Source: an archaeon
GTDB lineage: Archaea > Thermoproteota > Nitrososphaeria > Nitrososphaerales > CADDZS01
Length of the DNA stretch: 10,912 nt
Assembly: GCA_021806865.1 (NCBI GenBank)
Contig: JAKAPU010000083.1
Coordinates: forward strand, 1-10,912
Direction: 5' to 3'
Part shown: positions 1 to 7,252 of the stretch, piece by piece
Layout of the letters: each line of letters opens with the position of its first letter
How positions within the stretch are numbered: the stretch's first letter is position 1
The notes under the pieces: model-generated
What the model saw: only the letters and a program-made list of their open reading frames with translations
Database searches by the model: none
Told to the model about the DNA's origin: nothing
Program-made: the position numbers and the translations under genes

Positions 1-1
1 T

Positions 2-1672
2 TTCATTGGCTACTACACTCTAAAGTCCGACCATGAACAAAGGGAATATGCTGAATTTCAACGCCCGACAAGAGCTCAAGAAACACGAATTGATCCAGTT
101 AGTTACATCAAGAGGAAGGAAAACGAAAACGTCTTGGTTGCGGGGAGATCTGGAGAGGGCAAATCCAGATTGATGAGGTTTCTGATCTCCAAATTTGATT
201 ATCCTAAACTGATTTTCTGCCTCAAAAGAAATGATGAATACCTAAAGATGCACCTTCCAACAATTGACATTAAGAGGATTAACTTCACCCCTTTTCAATT
301 TGCAGAAGATTTCACGGCTGCTTATGCTGTAACTTATCCGCTCGATACGGTCGGGATACAAGCTGGACTGGTTCCACCCATTTTATCCAGCCTTGCTTCA
401 GAGTGTGCAGACTGGCAAGACTTCCGAGAGGCACTGGCGCAGCGACACAAATCTATCAAAGATAGAAACCAATTAGCCGCGCTATCTGCTATTCAGCCCA
501 ACATTGACGAACTTGATTACAAGCCCGAGAACAATATCCCAGTTTCATCAACGATACTATTCAAGACGATGCTAAAGAAAAGGAATCTAGTCATCAATCT
601 GTCTAGACTAAACGAGAGAGCTCAGGAGTTTTACGCCGAGATACTCCTAAGACAGTTTTACTCAATTCTGAAGTCAAATTGGCTACCAGATTTTCCAGTC
701 GAAAGAGTTGTCGTATGCATAGACGAAGCTCATAGACTGACAGAGCGGAGTTTTCAAAAGTATCACTCTAAAATTTCGGAATACGCTAGAGAAATCCGAG
801 ATGTCGGAGCGATTTGGACGGCGACGCAGAACTATTCAGATTTGAAGGATGACATAAGAAACCAATTTGCAACGCAATTTCTGTTCAAGACGACTTCTGC
901 AGACGACCTGCAGGCTCTCAGAACTATCAACCCACTATTGAATTTGACAGCTTCTGGCCCATTGCTGAAGTATGCGTTTATTGACGTTCAGAGGTTTGAG
1001 CATGACAAGATCGAGGCTTATGGTTATTATGACCGCAAAAAACCCATTTCGGAATCGCCGATAGATGACACCATAGCCCAAGAAGTTACAAAATTAGCCC
1101 AAACTGAATCAAACGCCTTCGACAAAGAAAACGCCATAGACCTCACTTTGCAGGAACTCAAATCCAAAGCACTAACGACATACGAGCTCGCAAAGATTCT
1201 GAAAGAAAGGTGCAAGATTGAAATCGACTTGTCCAAACAAAAAGCAATGGAGATCATAAATGAGCTTGGTCGCATGGGGCAAATAACCAAATTTAGATTT
1301 GAAAATGAGCATGGCGAGAACAGGACTGTCATTTTTCTAAACTCAGACCAACAAACTAACGAAACACCTCTTCACAAATATCTCGTCGATTATGCAGTGA
1401 AGGTTCTGACCCAAGCAGGCACACATATTTTGAATATCGCGGAGTCAGGGAAATCGTTGGCAGATATAGAGACAGACACAGCATTGATAGAAATTGAGAC
1501 GGGATTGAAAAGGAAGATCGATGACCTCAGGGAAAGAATAACCAGCTCAAGCAAGAAATGTATTGTTTTAGTTCCCAGCTCTGTTTTCTTGACCGATCCC
1601 CTTTACAGGTCTTTGAGTCCTGCTACCGTTTGCACAATGAAAGACTTGCTAGAACATGTTTCGAAGGTTTAA
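2..1672 (+). CDS. HerA/FtsK-superfamily ATPase with winged-helix and PD-(D/E)XK-like tail (5' end outside window)
   Basis: The frame is open from base 2, so the start lies upstream; the TTG at 134 sits just before the Walker A motif and cannot be the true start. In visible numbering (base 2 = codon 1, 556 residues) the Walker A motif GRSGEGKS is at 48-55 and the Walker B motif IDEAH at 240-244. A TATQ stretch with a likely polar sensor glutamine (276) follows, and FLFKTTSADD (about 293-302) resembles HerA/VirB4-type ATPases of the P-loop pumping class. Residues ~380-445 (TTYELAKILKER and the following helices) look like a winged helix. The tail (~455-556) carries ADIETDTALIEIETG (487-501), which fits the D...ExE/K core of restriction-endonuclease-like domains. 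Family members translocate or unwind DNA as hexamers. The next gene starts 6 bases after the stop, so the two are probably one operon. ATPase assignment is firm; the nuclease tail and exact role are inferred. Confidence 0.85.
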   Translation, partial: FIGYYTLKSDHEQREYAEFQRPTRAQETRIDPVSYIKRKENENVLVAGRSGEGKSRLMRFLISKFDYPKLIFCLKRNDEYLKMHLPTIDIKRINFTPFQFAEDFTAAYAVTYPLDTVGIQAGLVPPILSSLASECADWQDFREALAQRHKSIKDRNQLAALSAIQPNIDELDYKPENNIPVSSTILFKTMLKKRNLVINLSRLNERAQEFYAEILLRQFYSILKSNWLPDFPVERVVVCIDEAHRLTERSFQKYHSKISEYAREIRDVGAIWTATQNYSDLKDDIRNQFATQFLFKTTSADDLQALRTINPLLNLTASGPLLKYAFIDVQRFEHDKIEAYGYYDRKKPISESPIDDTIAQEVTKLAQTESNAFDKENAIDLTLQELKSKALTTYELAKILKERCKIEIDLSKQKAMEIINELGRMGQITKFRFENEHGENRTVIFLNSDQQTNETPLHKYLVDYAVKVLTQAGTHILNIAESGKSLADIETDTALIEIETGLKRKIDDLRERITSSSKKCIVLVPSSVFLTDPLYRSLSPATVCTMKDLLEHVSKV

Positions 1673-1678
1673 GACGAG

Positions 1679-2068
1679 ATGTCGAACCATTATGAAAGTC
1701 TGATCAATGTCTCAGTCTCGGACATCATAGGGAGCGATTCGTATTGTTTGACATTTCACCGTGATTTGCTGAACGACAATAAAATGAAAGATGTCAAAGA
1801 GCTTTTGAAAGATGAAGAAAGATGGAAAACAATCTGTGCTAAAGAACCAGTTACACTTAGAAAAGTAGATGGAGGGAAGTTTATTATCAACACGGATGGG
1901 AATCATCGGATAGTTGCTTTGCTAGAATCCAAATCGAGTGAAAAAACCATCTTTGCAAGATTGGTAGATGATCTGGGCGGAGCATTGCCCGAATATCCGT
2001 TATGTGGATATGGGAGCTCGGGCTGGAGATTAAGGTTCCATAGACTCAGGCATATGCTTGGAAGGTAA
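1679..2068 (+). CDS. small ParB/sulfiredoxin-like domain protein
   Basis: A 129-residue protein starting with ATG 6 bases after the stop of the HerA-like ATPase, so almost certainly co-transcribed with it. The DGNHR motif at residues 73-77, preceded by a beta-strand-like KFIINT and followed by the helix IVALLESK, matches the nucleotide-binding signature of the ParB/Srx fold (consensus DGxHR). Proteins of this fold range from plasmid-partition CTPases and nucleases to sulfiredoxin and the DndB-type DGQHR proteins. This one lacks the helix-turn-helix and dimer domains of full-length ParB, so it is a single-domain version. The C-terminus is basic (RLRFHRLRHMLGR), compatible with nucleic-acid binding. 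Its partner suggests a DNA-processing job, but the specific activity cannot be read from sequence. Confidence 0.65.
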   Translation: MSNHYESLINVSVSDIIGSDSYCLTFHRDLLNDNKMKDVKELLKDEERWKTICAKEPVTLRKVDGGKFIINTDGNHRIVALLESKSSEKTIFARLVDDLGGALPEYPLCGYGSSGWRLRFHRLRHMLGR

Positions 2069-2078
2069 AGTTATTGGA

Positions 2079-2085
2079 TTTTTTT
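2079..2085 (+). terminator. T-run terminator after the ATPase/ParB-like pair
   Basis: Seven consecutive T residues begin 11 bases after the stop codon of the ParB-like gene. Archaeal RNA polymerase terminates at such U-tracts without needing a hairpin. The rest of 2069-2274 shows no open frame of note and no other clear signal apart from a weaker GGGGTTTTCTTT stretch near 2168-2179. Confidence 0.4.
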
Positions 2086-2274
2086 CACATAAATGGATTA
2101 ATGTCTAGTTCGAGACCCAATCTCCTTTTTGTAGTCTACGAACAGATTCCCAGAGCCTCGTTATTATTGGGGTTTTCTTTAGTCAACGCGCGGCATAGGA
2201 ATTCCCCGATCTTATACTGACATGATGGACGGTGACTCTGTACGATCAGGCGGTCTTCTCTGAAAGTTCCGCGT

Positions 2275-2863
2275 TCATCTTTGCTTCAATGCAAGGAATT
2301 CTCCGTTACCTATCCGAAGCGTCAGCAAGAGATATCTTGTCGAATCTTTCACGAGTCTGAAAAAGTCAAGCAGCTCTTCAGGTTTTGGAGAAAGCGCATT
2401 ATCGACCACAAGTACTCCTCCGATTCTCAGTACTCGATCTATTTCATTCCAGTAGCTTGTGTATTGAGGTCTTTCGGCGTCCAAAAAAATTAGATCGAAA
2501 GAACCGTTGGCTTGACTTAAGGAATGAGCGTATGTCATCTAGATGCACATCTATGTATTCGGAGAGATCACTTCTTTCGAAGTTCTTCTTTGCGAGCGCC
2601 ACCTTCTTCTGAGATACCTCCACAGTAGTCACGATTCCTCCAGCACATTGCGCCGCATCCGCCAACCACAAAGTCGAATAACCATTTGAAGTTCCAATCT
2701 CTAAAATCCTCTTAGCTTTAACTGCTTGAATGAACATGGAAAGAAACAACCCAGTATCAGGAGTTATGTTGAGCATCTGCTCGGCATGGACCTTCACTTT
2801 GGAATCATGCGCTACTCCCGATTCATACATCTCTCTGAGCATGTCCTGTAGTCTTTCATTCAA
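2275..2863 (-). pseudogene. SAM-dependent O-methyltransferase, one frameshift
   Basis: Two overlapping minus-strand frames together make one class I O-methyltransferase of the COG4122 (caffeoyl-CoA/catechol-type) family, about 196 residues against a usual 200-220. The first part (TTG start at 2863) carries the SAM-binding motif I, ILEIGTSNGYSTLWLAD (residues 53-69), and the acidic ribose-binding region TTVEVS. The second frame carries FDLIFLDAERPQYTSYW (motif with metal/substrate acid) and GGVLVVDNAL. Family order requires the switch between HLDDIRSFLKSSQ in the first frame and ANGSFDLIF in the second, near 2505-2535; it amounts to one extra base. Everything else is well conserved, so the break is recent or is a sequence error. 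As written the protein would lose its C-terminal third, including the family's metal-ligand region. Confidence 0.75.
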
Positions 2864-3151
2864 GAGAATTTAATCGCAAAACAGCTTGGCAAAGGACCGT
2901 CAAATATTCCTTTTGAACATGTTCTTCGCATTAAGAACAGAATCTCACATTTGGAGACAACAATTGAATCGAGTTGGTTTCTGATGCGAATGAGCTTGAT
3001 AGATTCAGAGTTGGTTCTATTTGCGTGAATCACATCCTGAGACGAAATTAGGTCACTGTTGTGTTTTAATCAAACATATCGAATTCGGAAACCGCCAGTC
3101 AGCCTCATCCGCAGCGATATTGAAGTCTGATCGTCCAACACGAAGCACGGT
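2864..3151. other. stretch between two broken genes, no supported gene
   Basis: No frame here has both a plausible start and a recognisable product. The plus-strand frame ending in TGA at 3026-3028 is open for about 55 codons back to a TAG near 2850 and reads like protein (KQLGKGPSNIPFEHVLRI and on), but it has no ATG, GTG or TTG near its beginning. It could be a gene fragment. The 3' tail of an out-of-frame extension of the SnoaL-like gene covers 3070-3151. Confidence 0.4.
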
Positions 3152-3548
3152 TCAAGCTGGTTCGGATCCGTGATACTGCATAATGAGCCAGCGGCTGTTT
3201 CTTTTCTCGAAAACTGCGCTGAGCCGATAGGGTGAGACTTCGCTCTTTCCATCGTGAGACTGTATGACCGATCCCATGCCGCGAACCAAGCGACCTGATC
3301 TTTCATCGATACTATCAGCCAGTCCCATTTCCACGAGAATGAGTAGGATCTTGAAAGTACTCTCTCAAGGAAGTCTTGATCTCCTCCGGCCCCCCAGCCG
3401 TTTCTCTCGCCTCACATCCGATTGAAACAACATCTGCATCTGCTGCGAAGAGTTCGAACACCGCAGCTTTTTGCTTTCTTGAAACAAGATCGCTGAACGT
3501 GTTTAATGCTGCTACGATCTCTGATTCAACCTCAGGGCTCGCTTTCAA
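3152..3548 (-). pseudogene. SnoaL/NTF2-like (DUF4440-type) protein, two frameshifts
   Basis: Three successive minus-strand frames must be joined to rebuild one ~132-residue SnoaL-like protein. Frame A (from TTG at 3548) gives the N-terminal helix and AAVFELFAADADVVSIG, typical of the NTF2-like cone fold. Frame B gives FSWKWDWLIVSMKDQVAWFAAW, the strand around the family's dVAW motif. Frame C gives SPYRLSAVFEKRNSRWLIMQYHGSEP, which is the classic RxTaVlxkxdGrWxIvxxHxS ending. The A-to-B switch falls near 3330-3352 and the B-to-C switch near 3244-3250, by a short A-run (GGAAAG). Each equals one missing base. Upstream codons remain open back to a TGA near 3592, next to a GAGGTGAT sequence that resembles a ribosome binding site, so the original start may be further upstream than 3548. 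Family members are small ligand-binding or polyketide-cyclase-like enzymes; no specific activity is implied. Confidence 0.75.
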
Positions 3549-3568
3549 CGAGTCCCAAATCGCTCTAG

Positions 3569-3586
3569 ATAGGATAATATTCCTAT
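3569..3586. repeat. inverted repeat ATAGGA-N6-TCCTAT between divergent genes
   Basis: Perfect 6-base arms ATAGGA and TCCTAT flank TAATAT. The element lies between the SnoaL-like gene (minus) and livG (plus). A second GATAGGA half-site followed by GATTAT occurs about 50 bases to the right (3620-3632), giving a direct repeat of GATAGGA. This layout could be an operator, but no regulator is encoded nearby. Confidence 0.3.
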
Positions 3587-3630
3587 CACCTCAAGCGAGA
3601 TCCTCAAAAGGTAGCATTCGATAGGAGATT

Positions 3631-3656
3631 ATCTTATTACGTATAGACAGATTATT
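3631..3656 (+). promoter_or_regulatory. possible TATA region for livG-livF
   Basis: A/T-rich segments CTTATTACG (around 3633-3641) and GATTATTCTAA (3650-3660) are the only TATA-like sequences upstream of livG. Typical archaeal spacing would place transcription starts near 3660-3680, leaving a 25-45 base leader that carries the AAAAAGGATCG stretch. Which box is used cannot be decided from the sequence. Confidence 0.25.
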
Positions 3657-3704
3657 CTAATTGGGCAGCCTTAGACCACCACGCAGGGAAAAAGGATCGA
3701 TATC

Positions 3705-4460
3705 TTGGCACTGTTGGAAACTCTGAACGTAACAAAGGACTTTGGAGGACTAGTCGCAGTAAAGGATGTTTCCTTCAGGGTTGACCAAGGAGAAATAGTT
3801 GGGCTCATTGGTCCTAATGGAGCAGGCAAAACGACGCTTTTCAACATCATAACTGGTATGATGAAACCTGACGCAGGCGACGTATTGTTTGAGGGAAGAA
3901 GCATCACGAAGCTACTCCCTCATACGATTTCAAAGATGGGGATTTCTCGCACTTTCCAAAGTGTCAGACCGTTCCTAAACCATACTGTCAGGCAGAACAT
4001 TGAAGTGGGCGCGATTTACGGTCGGCAATCAGCGGGCGACAAAAAATCAGGCGCCAGAGAGGCCGAGGTGGAAGCAGTACTGAAGATGCTCAATCTCAAG
4101 CAAAAGGAGAACGCGCTTGCAAAGAATCTGCCAATCGAAGAGAGAAAAATGGTCGAAGTCGGTAGAGCACTTGCCGCAAATCCAAAGTTATTGATGCTCG
4201 ATGAACCTATGGCAGGCCTCAACCCATACGAGATTACCCAGTTTGTAAATCTAATCAAGTCATTCAAAGAACGCGGCATTACTGTGCTTATTGTGGAGCA
4301 CGTCATGAAAGCGATAAGCAGCGCGTGTACACGTGTCATCGTCCTTCATCATGGAGAACTCCTTGCCGAAGGAACTCCATCAACAGTCCTGTCAAACCAG
4401 CAAGTAGTGGATGTTTACCTTGGTGAGTCTTACACTGCAAGCAGAAGCACCACCGCTTGA
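3705..4460 (+). CDS. livG: branched-chain amino acid-type ABC transporter ATPase (LivG-like)
   Basis: A 251-residue cytoplasmic ATPase that pairs with LivF under the two permeases and hydrolyses ATP to drive uptake. Visible motifs are Walker A GPNGAGKTT (36-44), the Q-loop in SRTFQSVRPF (81-90), Walker B LLMLDEP (162-168) and the switch histidine in VEHVM (H199). The MAGLNP that follows Walker B is typical of LivG. The signature motif is degenerate: LPIEERK (142-148) stands where LSGGQ is expected. LivG relatives often vary here, while LivF keeps the canonical form. The chosen start is TTG at 3705, with a purine-rich AAAAAGG about 10 bases before it; no ATG fits better. It overlaps the 5' end of livF by up to 50 bases. 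Confidence in family is high; the transported substrate is unknown. Confidence 0.9.
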   Translation: MALLETLNVTKDFGGLVAVKDVSFRVDQGEIVGLIGPNGAGKTTLFNIITGMMKPDAGDVLFEGRSITKLLPHTISKMGISRTFQSVRPFLNHTVRQNIEVGAIYGRQSAGDKKSGAREAEVEAVLKMLNLKQKENALAKNLPIEERKMVEVGRALAANPKLLMLDEPMAGLNPYEITQFVNLIKSFKERGITVLIVEHVMKAISSACTRVIVLHHGELLAEGTPSTVLSNQQVVDVYLGESYTASRSTTA

Positions 4461-5157
4461 AGTGGATTCAATCAACGTCTCGTACGGCGACGTACGAGTC
4501 CTCTGGGACGTGTCGTTCAAAGTCGAACAAGGACAGATCGTATCGCTCGTCGGGTCAAACGGAGCCGGGAAGACCACGATATTGAAAACGATAGCTGGTA
4601 TCCTAAAGCCCACTTCTGGCAAAATAAGATTTGGAAGTAAAGTACTAAGCGGACTGAGTACAGAAAAGATAGTGAACGAAGGCATAGTTTACGTTCCCGA
4701 AGGACGAGGAATATTCCCTGAAATGTCTGTTGTAGAGAATCTGGACATGGGATCGTACGCAACGCATGCACGAAAGCACAGAGAGGCAACTGCAGAGAAG
4801 GTCTTCAATATGTTCCCGAAGCTAAAAGAGAGAAAGACCCAAGCTGCAGGAACTCTTTCAGGTGGCGAAGCTCAAATGCTCGCAATAGGCAGAGGCATGA
4901 TGGGTCTTCCAAAAGTACTCATGCTCGATGAGCCCTCGGCCGGTGTCGCTCCGATTGTGGTAGACAAGATCTTCTCGACCATCGAGAAACTTCGGGAAGA
5001 AGGTATAACGATTCTGATCGTGGAACAGGACGCAGGGCGTGCTCTGAGACTGTGCGATGCGGCCTACGTGCTGGAGACTGGACGCGTCAAGTTGAATGGC
5101 AGGGGAGAAGAGTTACTCACGAACTCGTATGTGCGACAAGCATATCTCGGAATGTAG
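4411..5157 (+). CDS. livF: branched-chain amino acid-type ABC transporter ATPase (LivF-like)
   Basis: Second ATPase of the HAAT-type transporter, 248 residues from the ATG at 4411. Motifs are Walker A GSNGAGKTT (48-56), the LivF hallmark VPEGRGIFPEMSVVENL (95-111), canonical signature LSGGE (149-153), Walker B LMLDEP (170-175) and IVEQD (203-207), where Q replaces the switch histidine, as is usual for LivF. The start is uncertain. LivF proteins normally begin just before LEVDSINVSYG (16-26 here), and a GGTGA sequence at 4422-4426, inside livG, could place initiation downstream of 4411. The gene overlaps livG, so the two are translationally coupled. Its stop lies 8 bases from the convergent livM stop. 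Confidence 0.9.
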   Translation: MFTLVSLTLQAEAPPLEVDSINVSYGDVRVLWDVSFKVEQGQIVSLVGSNGAGKTTILKTIAGILKPTSGKIRFGSKVLSGLSTEKIVNEGIVYVPEGRGIFPEMSVVENLDMGSYATHARKHREATAEKVFNMFPKLKERKTQAAGTLSGGEAQMLAIGRGMMGLPKVLMLDEPSAGVAPIVVDKIFSTIEKLREEGITILIVEQDAGRALRLCDAAYVLETGRVKLNGRGEELLTNSYVRQAYLGM

Positions 5158-5165
5158 ACGCACCT

Positions 5166-6221
5166 TTACCTCTTTTCAATGGCTTTTGGGATCTGCGTGG
5201 GTTCTAACTTGCGACGCTTGCTGAACCTCATGTAGGATCTTCTAGCGAGTCCGATTATGCCATCCGGTGCAAAAAGTCCAACAATCAGCAGGAAAACACC
5301 TTCGATTGCGGATTCGTAGTAAGAGAGCCATTGAACAGAACTGTTTCCGGTAATGAATGAAGAGTGCAACGTTGCATCGAGTATGATATAGACTCCCGAG
5401 CCGACGATTGGACCCACAACTGTCCCGGTTCCACCAAACATTGCAAAGGTCACTGGAATGAATGCCAAGCTTAATGAGAATACACTTCCTGGAAGAACGG
5501 TACCCTGAGACCAAGCGAAGAGCGCTCCTGTGAAGCCAGCCATGGTGGCACTGATAATCAATGCAAATCTCTTGATCAATCTAGTGTTGATCCCAGAAGC
5601 TTCTGCTATGTCCTCATCCTCACGAATACTAGTTAGGGCGAGCTCTAACCTGGAACGCGATATAGTGTATATGATTGCGATTGATACAATAGTGAACCCG
5701 AGGATTACGTAGTAGGCGGATATGTAGTTCACCGGTACAAAATTGATTCCTCCGACCCCATTTGTCCATTGTTGCAGGTTGGGAGATTCCACCATGTAGA
5801 AGGCAAGGGGAACAAGAGCTAAGGTTGCAACAGCAAAATAGAAGCCTTTCAACCTGAACATTGGATAGCTTGATAGAAATCCAAGGATAGCTGGAACCAG
5901 CGCAGCCATTGCGAGTGCGGCTTCAGGGTTCCAGTTGAGAACGTGGTAGAGTATTGCATAGACATATGCGCCCGCGCCATAGTATACTGTGATACCGAGA
6001 TTGACGTAGCCCATCAGCCCGCCCAGTATGTCGTAACTTTCCGCAACGACGACATAAAGCAAGAAGAGGTCAAACACGCTATCTATGGTGTATTTTCCTG
6101 CTCCGAAGGGGGCGACCGATCCTGCTATTCCAAGGATCAGCAGCCCAAGTACAATGTTTCTGTGTTTTTTCAAACTGGTGAGAAGAAAATTTGTCTTGTA
6201 GGTTGATGTCGACTGCAACAT
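5166..6221 (-). CDS. livM: branched-chain amino acid-type ABC transporter permease (LivM-like)
   Basis: A 351-residue integral membrane protein with about nine to ten hydrophobic segments. It carries the LivM pattern: an early aspartate/glycine-rich segment (YDILGGLMGYVNLG), the RLKGFYFAVATLAL block, the cytoplasmic EED EAA-type loop (SIREDEDIAEASGIN) that contacts the ATPases, and GTGTVVGPIVGSGVY near the end. A basic tail (RRSYMRFSKRRK) lies in the cytoplasm by the positive-inside rule. The ATG at 6221 follows livH by 8 bases and is preceded by GCGAGG, a reasonable ribosome binding site. It forms the transmembrane channel together with LivH. Confidence 0.92.
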   Translation of the reverse strand: MLQSTSTYKTNFLLTSLKKHRNIVLGLLILGIAGSVAPFGAGKYTIDSVFDLFLLYVVVAESYDILGGLMGYVNLGITVYYGAGAYVYAILYHVLNWNPEAALAMAALVPAILGFLSSYPMFRLKGFYFAVATLALVPLAFYMVESPNLQQWTNGVGGINFVPVNYISAYYVILGFTIVSIAIIYTISRSRLELALTSIREDEDIAEASGINTRLIKRFALIISATMAGFTGALFAWSQGTVLPGSVFSLSLAFIPVTFAMFGGTGTVVGPIVGSGVYIILDATLHSSFITGNSSVQWLSYYESAIEGVFLLIVGLFAPDGIIGLARRSYMRFSKRRKLEPTQIPKAIEKR

Positions 6222-6229
6222 TGCCTCGC

Positions 6230-7198
6230 CTACTGACGACTTCCCGCAAGTCCTGTCGGTCTTATCAAGAGGACAACTATCAAGACCAGTATTGAGATTA
6301 CGGGCGCCCAGTAGTAAATGCCACTGAACGAGATATTCAAAACCGGAATATAGATTGAATTTACAATCTGTGATTGAATCATAGTCTGGAGTACGCCTAT
6401 AATCAAACCCCCGACCAGTGGTCCCCAGTACGACTTTGTTCCTCCGAGTACCATCACTGAAAGTAGAGAAATTGTGTATGCGATTCCGAATCCTGGACTC
6501 ATGGTGGATGTCATAGCAATGGTCACGCCGGCAAGAGCCCCAAAACCGGAACCTATCGCGAACGTCATTATGGAAACTCGTTGGAGATTCACTCCCATCA
6601 GAAGAGTCGATTCTTTGTTTTGCGTTATGGCACGCATTGCTTTGCCAAGATAAGTTCTGCGTGAAAAGAAATATAGCAGTACAGTTGCAACAGCGAGCGT
6701 AATCAATGAAATCATCTGCACGCCTTGAACAAAGACCCCACCGTAATTGAAGGTGAGTTGCTGCACAGGAGCCACAATCCTGAATATTGATTGCCTGAAC
6801 GGAATGAAGAGAGGCATGTACTGGTATCCCACATTCTCAATAATGAAAGCAGTCCCAATCGTAACAAGTATCGAACTGATGAGGGCGTCAGTACCGGATC
6901 TTCTTAGAATATACTTGATGAATATCAGTTCATAAACTGCTCCGAGAAGCGCGATAAAGATGAATGAAACGAGCAGTATCCCAAGAACTGCAGTAAGACC
7001 ATATTGAACAACCGAAATCGTTCCAGCAACATAAAATCCGATAAAACCTCCAAGCATCACGAAATCTCCGTGAGCAAGATTAAGAACGCCCAAGACTGAA
7101 AAAATCAAAGAAAGTCCCAACGCAGCCAATGCATACGTGGCCCCATACAAGAGCCCCGCGATTATTGGCTGCGCGAGAAGGGTGGCGAGATTCAGCAT
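6230..7198 (-). CDS. livH: branched-chain amino acid-type ABC transporter permease (LivH-like)
   Basis: A 322-residue membrane protein with about eight hydrophobic segments. The N-terminal block GLSLIFSVLGVLNLAHGDF (residues ~28-46) is the LivH hallmark. A cytoplasmic loop around GKAMRAITQNKESTLLMGVN corresponds to the ATPase-coupling EAA loop, and GGTKSYWGPLVGGLIIG is the conserved C-terminal helix pair. The ATG at 7198 is preceded by GCCGAGAT. It lies 54 bases after the binding-protein gene and 8 bases before livM, so the three are one operon; the 54-base gap is the only place for an internal promoter or processing signal. Confidence 0.93.
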   Translation of the reverse strand: MLNLATLLAQPIIAGLLYGATYALAALGLSLIFSVLGVLNLAHGDFVMLGGFIGFYVAGTISVVQYGLTAVLGILLVSFIFIALLGAVYELIFIKYILRRSGTDALISSILVTIGTAFIIENVGYQYMPLFIPFRQSIFRIVAPVQQLTFNYGGVFVQGVQMISLITLAVATVLLYFFSRRTYLGKAMRAITQNKESTLLMGVNLQRVSIMTFAIGSGFGALAGVTIAMTSTMSPGFGIAYTISLLSVMVLGGTKSYWGPLVGGLIIGVLQTMIQSQIVNSIYIPVLNISFSGIYYWAPVISILVLIVVLLIRPTGLAGSRQ

Positions 7199-7252
7199 AT
7201 CTCGGCCATTTTCGCGAGTCCTTTATTTGCTCTTTCCCGAGTGGCGACTACC

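Noticed and set aside
134..136. TTG as start of the HerA-like ATPase
   Set aside because: The frame is open upstream to the window edge, and this start would leave no N-terminal barrel or strand before Walker A.
2861..3028. About 55-codon plus-strand frame ending at TGA 3026-3028 with protein-like composition
   Set aside because: No usable start codon and no domain recognised. It may be a gene remnant, so it is noted only in the gap entry.
3376..3624. 82-codon plus-strand frame
   Set aside because: It is antisense to the SnoaL-like gene, whose motifs are far more convincing.
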